A stretch of 34,052 bases of DNA from a candidate division KSB1 bacterium (GTDB lineage Bacteria; Zhuqueibacterota; Zhuqueibacteria; JANLFK01; Oleimicrobiaceae). The DNA lies in the NCBI GenBank assembly GCA_034506335.1, contig JAPDPR010000043.1:1-34052 (forward strand), read 5' to 3'. Under the pieces are notes generated by a model. The model was not told where the DNA came from, ran no database searches, and saw nothing but the letters and a program-made list of their open reading frames with translations. Position 1 is the first letter of the stretch, and each line of letters opens with the position of its first letter. Below are positions 32,453 to 34,052 of this stretch, in pieces. Position numbers and translations under genes: made by a program.

Positions 32453-34052
32453 ATGCGGCAAGGTGAGCACTGGCTTTTCCTGGTGGTGATTGTTGGCGTG
32501 GCGGCAGTGCTGCAAGCCTATGGCATCGACAAGATCGTGCTGGGTAGTGACGAGCTGCACCCGGCGCGCGCGCTCATTAGCGACGACTGGAGCATTGTGC
32601 GCTACCCGTGGCCAGAGGAAGCCACCCTGGAATTCTATCGCAACTGGCCCATGCACTTTCCGCCTTTGTTCGCCTTGCTCACCAGGGCGGCAGTGGTGGT
32701 ACTGGGTGCCGGCCACGTCGCTTTGCGACTTTTTCCCCTTCTTTTTGGGATAGCGGCCACCTTCGTGAGCTACTTTCTTTATCGCGAGTTCTATGGGCGT
32801 CGGTGGGCGCTAATTGCGCCGGTGTTGGTTGGTATTGCCTCGGACCAGGTACTCACCTGGGCAAAAGCCATCAAGCATTACACCGCCGACGTTCTCTTTT
32901 GTTCGCTTCTTCTCATCGTCGGCAAACGGCTCTTGGAGCGTAACCGGCTTCAGGACTGGGTGTTCTTCGGGCTGCTCGCGGTGGTGAGTTTCTGGATCGG
33001 CTATGGCGCGGTATATTTCATTGCAGGCATCTTCCTGCTCCTATTGATTAACCTGTTCAGAGTGGCGCGCCGTGGGGGGACTTCTCTGGGACCTTACCTT
33101 GTACCCTTGGTTATTACTGGGGTCCTGACGGTGGCGTCCTTCGCGGGATTGCGGGTGCTAGCAATCCAGCAGGCAGTGGAGAATGAAGTTTTCATGCGCT
33201 CCTTCGGCATCCAGATGCTCGATCATCGACGTCTTGGGGACCTGGGCTACGTGGCTTACTTCTTTGCGCGCGTCGGATTCCAGACCCTGAAGCTCCCCTG
33301 GTTCTTTTTCCGGCACTCTGCGGCCTTTGCCGTGTTGGCCAACGCGCTCATCGCCGTGTGGCTGGTGCCGCGTGTGCGCCGGCGGCAGTGGATGGAGGTG
33401 GGACTGGTGCTGCTTCCCTGGGCCTTTTGTGTGGCGGCGGCAGTGGCGGGGTTTTACCCCTTCACCGCCAATCGCCTCCTGCTTTTCTTGCTCCCCTCCT
33501 GGATGCTGATGATGGTGCGCGGATGTGCGGAAGGCGTGGCGTGGGTTCGGCAGCGCAGCAGACTAGTTGCCTTAGCGATAGTGGCAGTGCTTGCAGCCTG
33601 GGTCGGCCTCATGATTTACCGCAATGTCGTCGATGTAAGTAAAATGCGGCTGGGAGGTGGCAGGCGTATTGATTTGGCCGTGCAGTATTTGGCCCAGAAT
33701 GCGCAGGACGGCGACACCGTCTTCTTGCACTGGGCAGCCATAGTCGGGTTCTACTACTACTTCACCGATCACCGCCCTGGCTATGCACATGAGTATCCGA
33801 TTCCTGGAAAGGCCGGGATCGTCCGCGTCATTTACGGCGAACAGCACAATGTGCTCCAAGACTACGAGCCTCTGTTCCGCCGCGTGGAGGAGGTGCCGGG
33901 GCGACTATGGCTGCTCTTCGGCCACAAATGGCCTTCGGAGGAGATGACTGCCCTGGAAAACCGTCTGCGCGCCCAGCGTCCGTTGCTGCAAGAGTTCCAG
34001 CAGGGGAAGTGTCGCGTAGTGCTTTTTGGCCCCCGGATGACGGTGGCTGAGG
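32453..34052 (+). CDS. GT39-like GT-C membrane glycosyltransferase, 3' end outside window
   Basis: An open frame runs from the ATG at 32453 to the last base, giving 533 codons with no stop. Helix 1 (HWLFLVVIVGVAAVLQAYG) is followed by the outer-loop motif KIVLGSDELHPARALISDDW, with the Asp-Glu pair of GT39/PMT-2-like enzymes, and NWPMHFPPLFALLTRAAVVV. Roughly ten helices follow, then a soluble C-terminal domain beginning about residue 400 (RIDLAVQYLAQNAQDGDTVF and WAAIVGFYYYFTDHRPGY). It is probably a polyprenyl-phosphate-sugar-dependent transferase acting outside the cytoplasmic membrane. It is the sixth GT-C gene in the window and shows that the locus continues to the right. Most of the protein is likely present, since this family is usually 450-650 residues. 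Confidence 0.85.
   Translation, partial: MRQGEHWLFLVVIVGVAAVLQAYGIDKIVLGSDELHPARALISDDWSIVRYPWPEEATLEFYRNWPMHFPPLFALLTRAAVVVLGAGHVALRLFPLLFGIAATFVSYFLYREFYGRRWALIAPVLVGIASDQVLTWAKAIKHYTADVLFCSLLLIVGKRLLERNRLQDWVFFGLLAVVSFWIGYGAVYFIAGIFLLLLINLFRVARRGGTSLGPYLVPLVITGVLTVASFAGLRVLAIQQAVENEVFMRSFGIQMLDHRRLGDLGYVAYFFARVGFQTLKLPWFFFRHSAAFAVLANALIAVWLVPRVRRRQWMEVGLVLLPWAFCVAAAVAGFYPFTANRLLLFLLPSWMLMMVRGCAEGVAWVRQRSRLVALAIVAVLAAWVGLMIYRNVVDVSKMRLGGGRRIDLAVQYLAQNAQDGDTVFLHWAAIVGFYYYFTDHRPGYAHEYPIPGKAGIVRVIYGEQHNVLQDYEPLFRRVEEVPGRLWLLFGHKWPSEEMTALENRLRAQRPLLQEFQQGKCRVVLFGPRMTVAE

Overview
The window is one uninterrupted, single-strand (+) run of 27 protein genes. It reads as the interior of a large cell-surface polysaccharide or glycoconjugate biosynthesis locus. 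I see no RNA genes, insertion sequences, CRISPR arrays, strand switches or intergenic gaps above about 65 bases. The first and last genes are cut by the window edges, so the locus continues both ways. The sequence is GC-rich (around 60% by eye). GTG starts, Shine-Dalgarno sites and ATGA stop/start overlaps are common, so the host is a bacterium. The pairing of a Wzx-type flippase with a WaaL/Wzy-type membrane protein suggests a didermal organism. The phylum cannot be fixed from sequence alone; an uncultivated candidate-phylum bacterium is a guess.

Layout. (1) Positions 1-6754: sugar-nucleotide and transfer genes: a truncated GT4, an SDR epimerase/dehydratase, a GT2, a second GT4, a GT-C membrane glycosyltransferase and a GtrB/DPM1-like GT2 with membrane anchors. 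(2) Positions 6795-11139: a modification block: glutamine-dependent asparagine-synthase-like amidotransferase, a SAM methyltransferase with a C-terminal zinc ribbon, and a UDP-galactopyranose-mutase/protoporphyrinogen-oxidase-like FAD protein. (3) Positions 11184-19929: mainly membrane chemistry: four GT-C enzymes around a DUF1972-type GT4, a DPM1-like GT2 and a DUF2304 partner. (4) Positions 19995-24574: O-antigen ligase/polymerase, NodU/CmcH-type carbamoyltransferase and Wzx-like flippase. (5) Positions 24571-28214: three consecutive GT4 enzymes. (6) Positions 28223-32426: the least conventional part: GNAT-like acyltransferase, ATP-grasp ligase, a membrane-anchored beta-propeller resembling the GINT1 N-terminal domain, and a DUF362 protein. 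(7) Positions 32453 to the end: a sixth GT-C enzyme, incomplete.

How the parts could work together (inference). Soluble GT2 and GT4 enzymes build a lipid-linked oligosaccharide on the cytoplasmic face. The flippase exports it and the ligase/polymerase handles it outside. The two DPM1-like GT2 proteins charge polyprenyl phosphate with single sugars, which the GT-C enzymes use as donors outside the membrane. The amidotransferase, carbamoyltransferase, methyltransferase, GNAT and ATP-grasp proteins would add amide, carbamoyl, methyl, acyl or aminoacyl groups. No initiating phosphoglycosyltransferase, Wza/Wzc export component or exosortase is visible here. The final product and every sugar specificity remain unknown.
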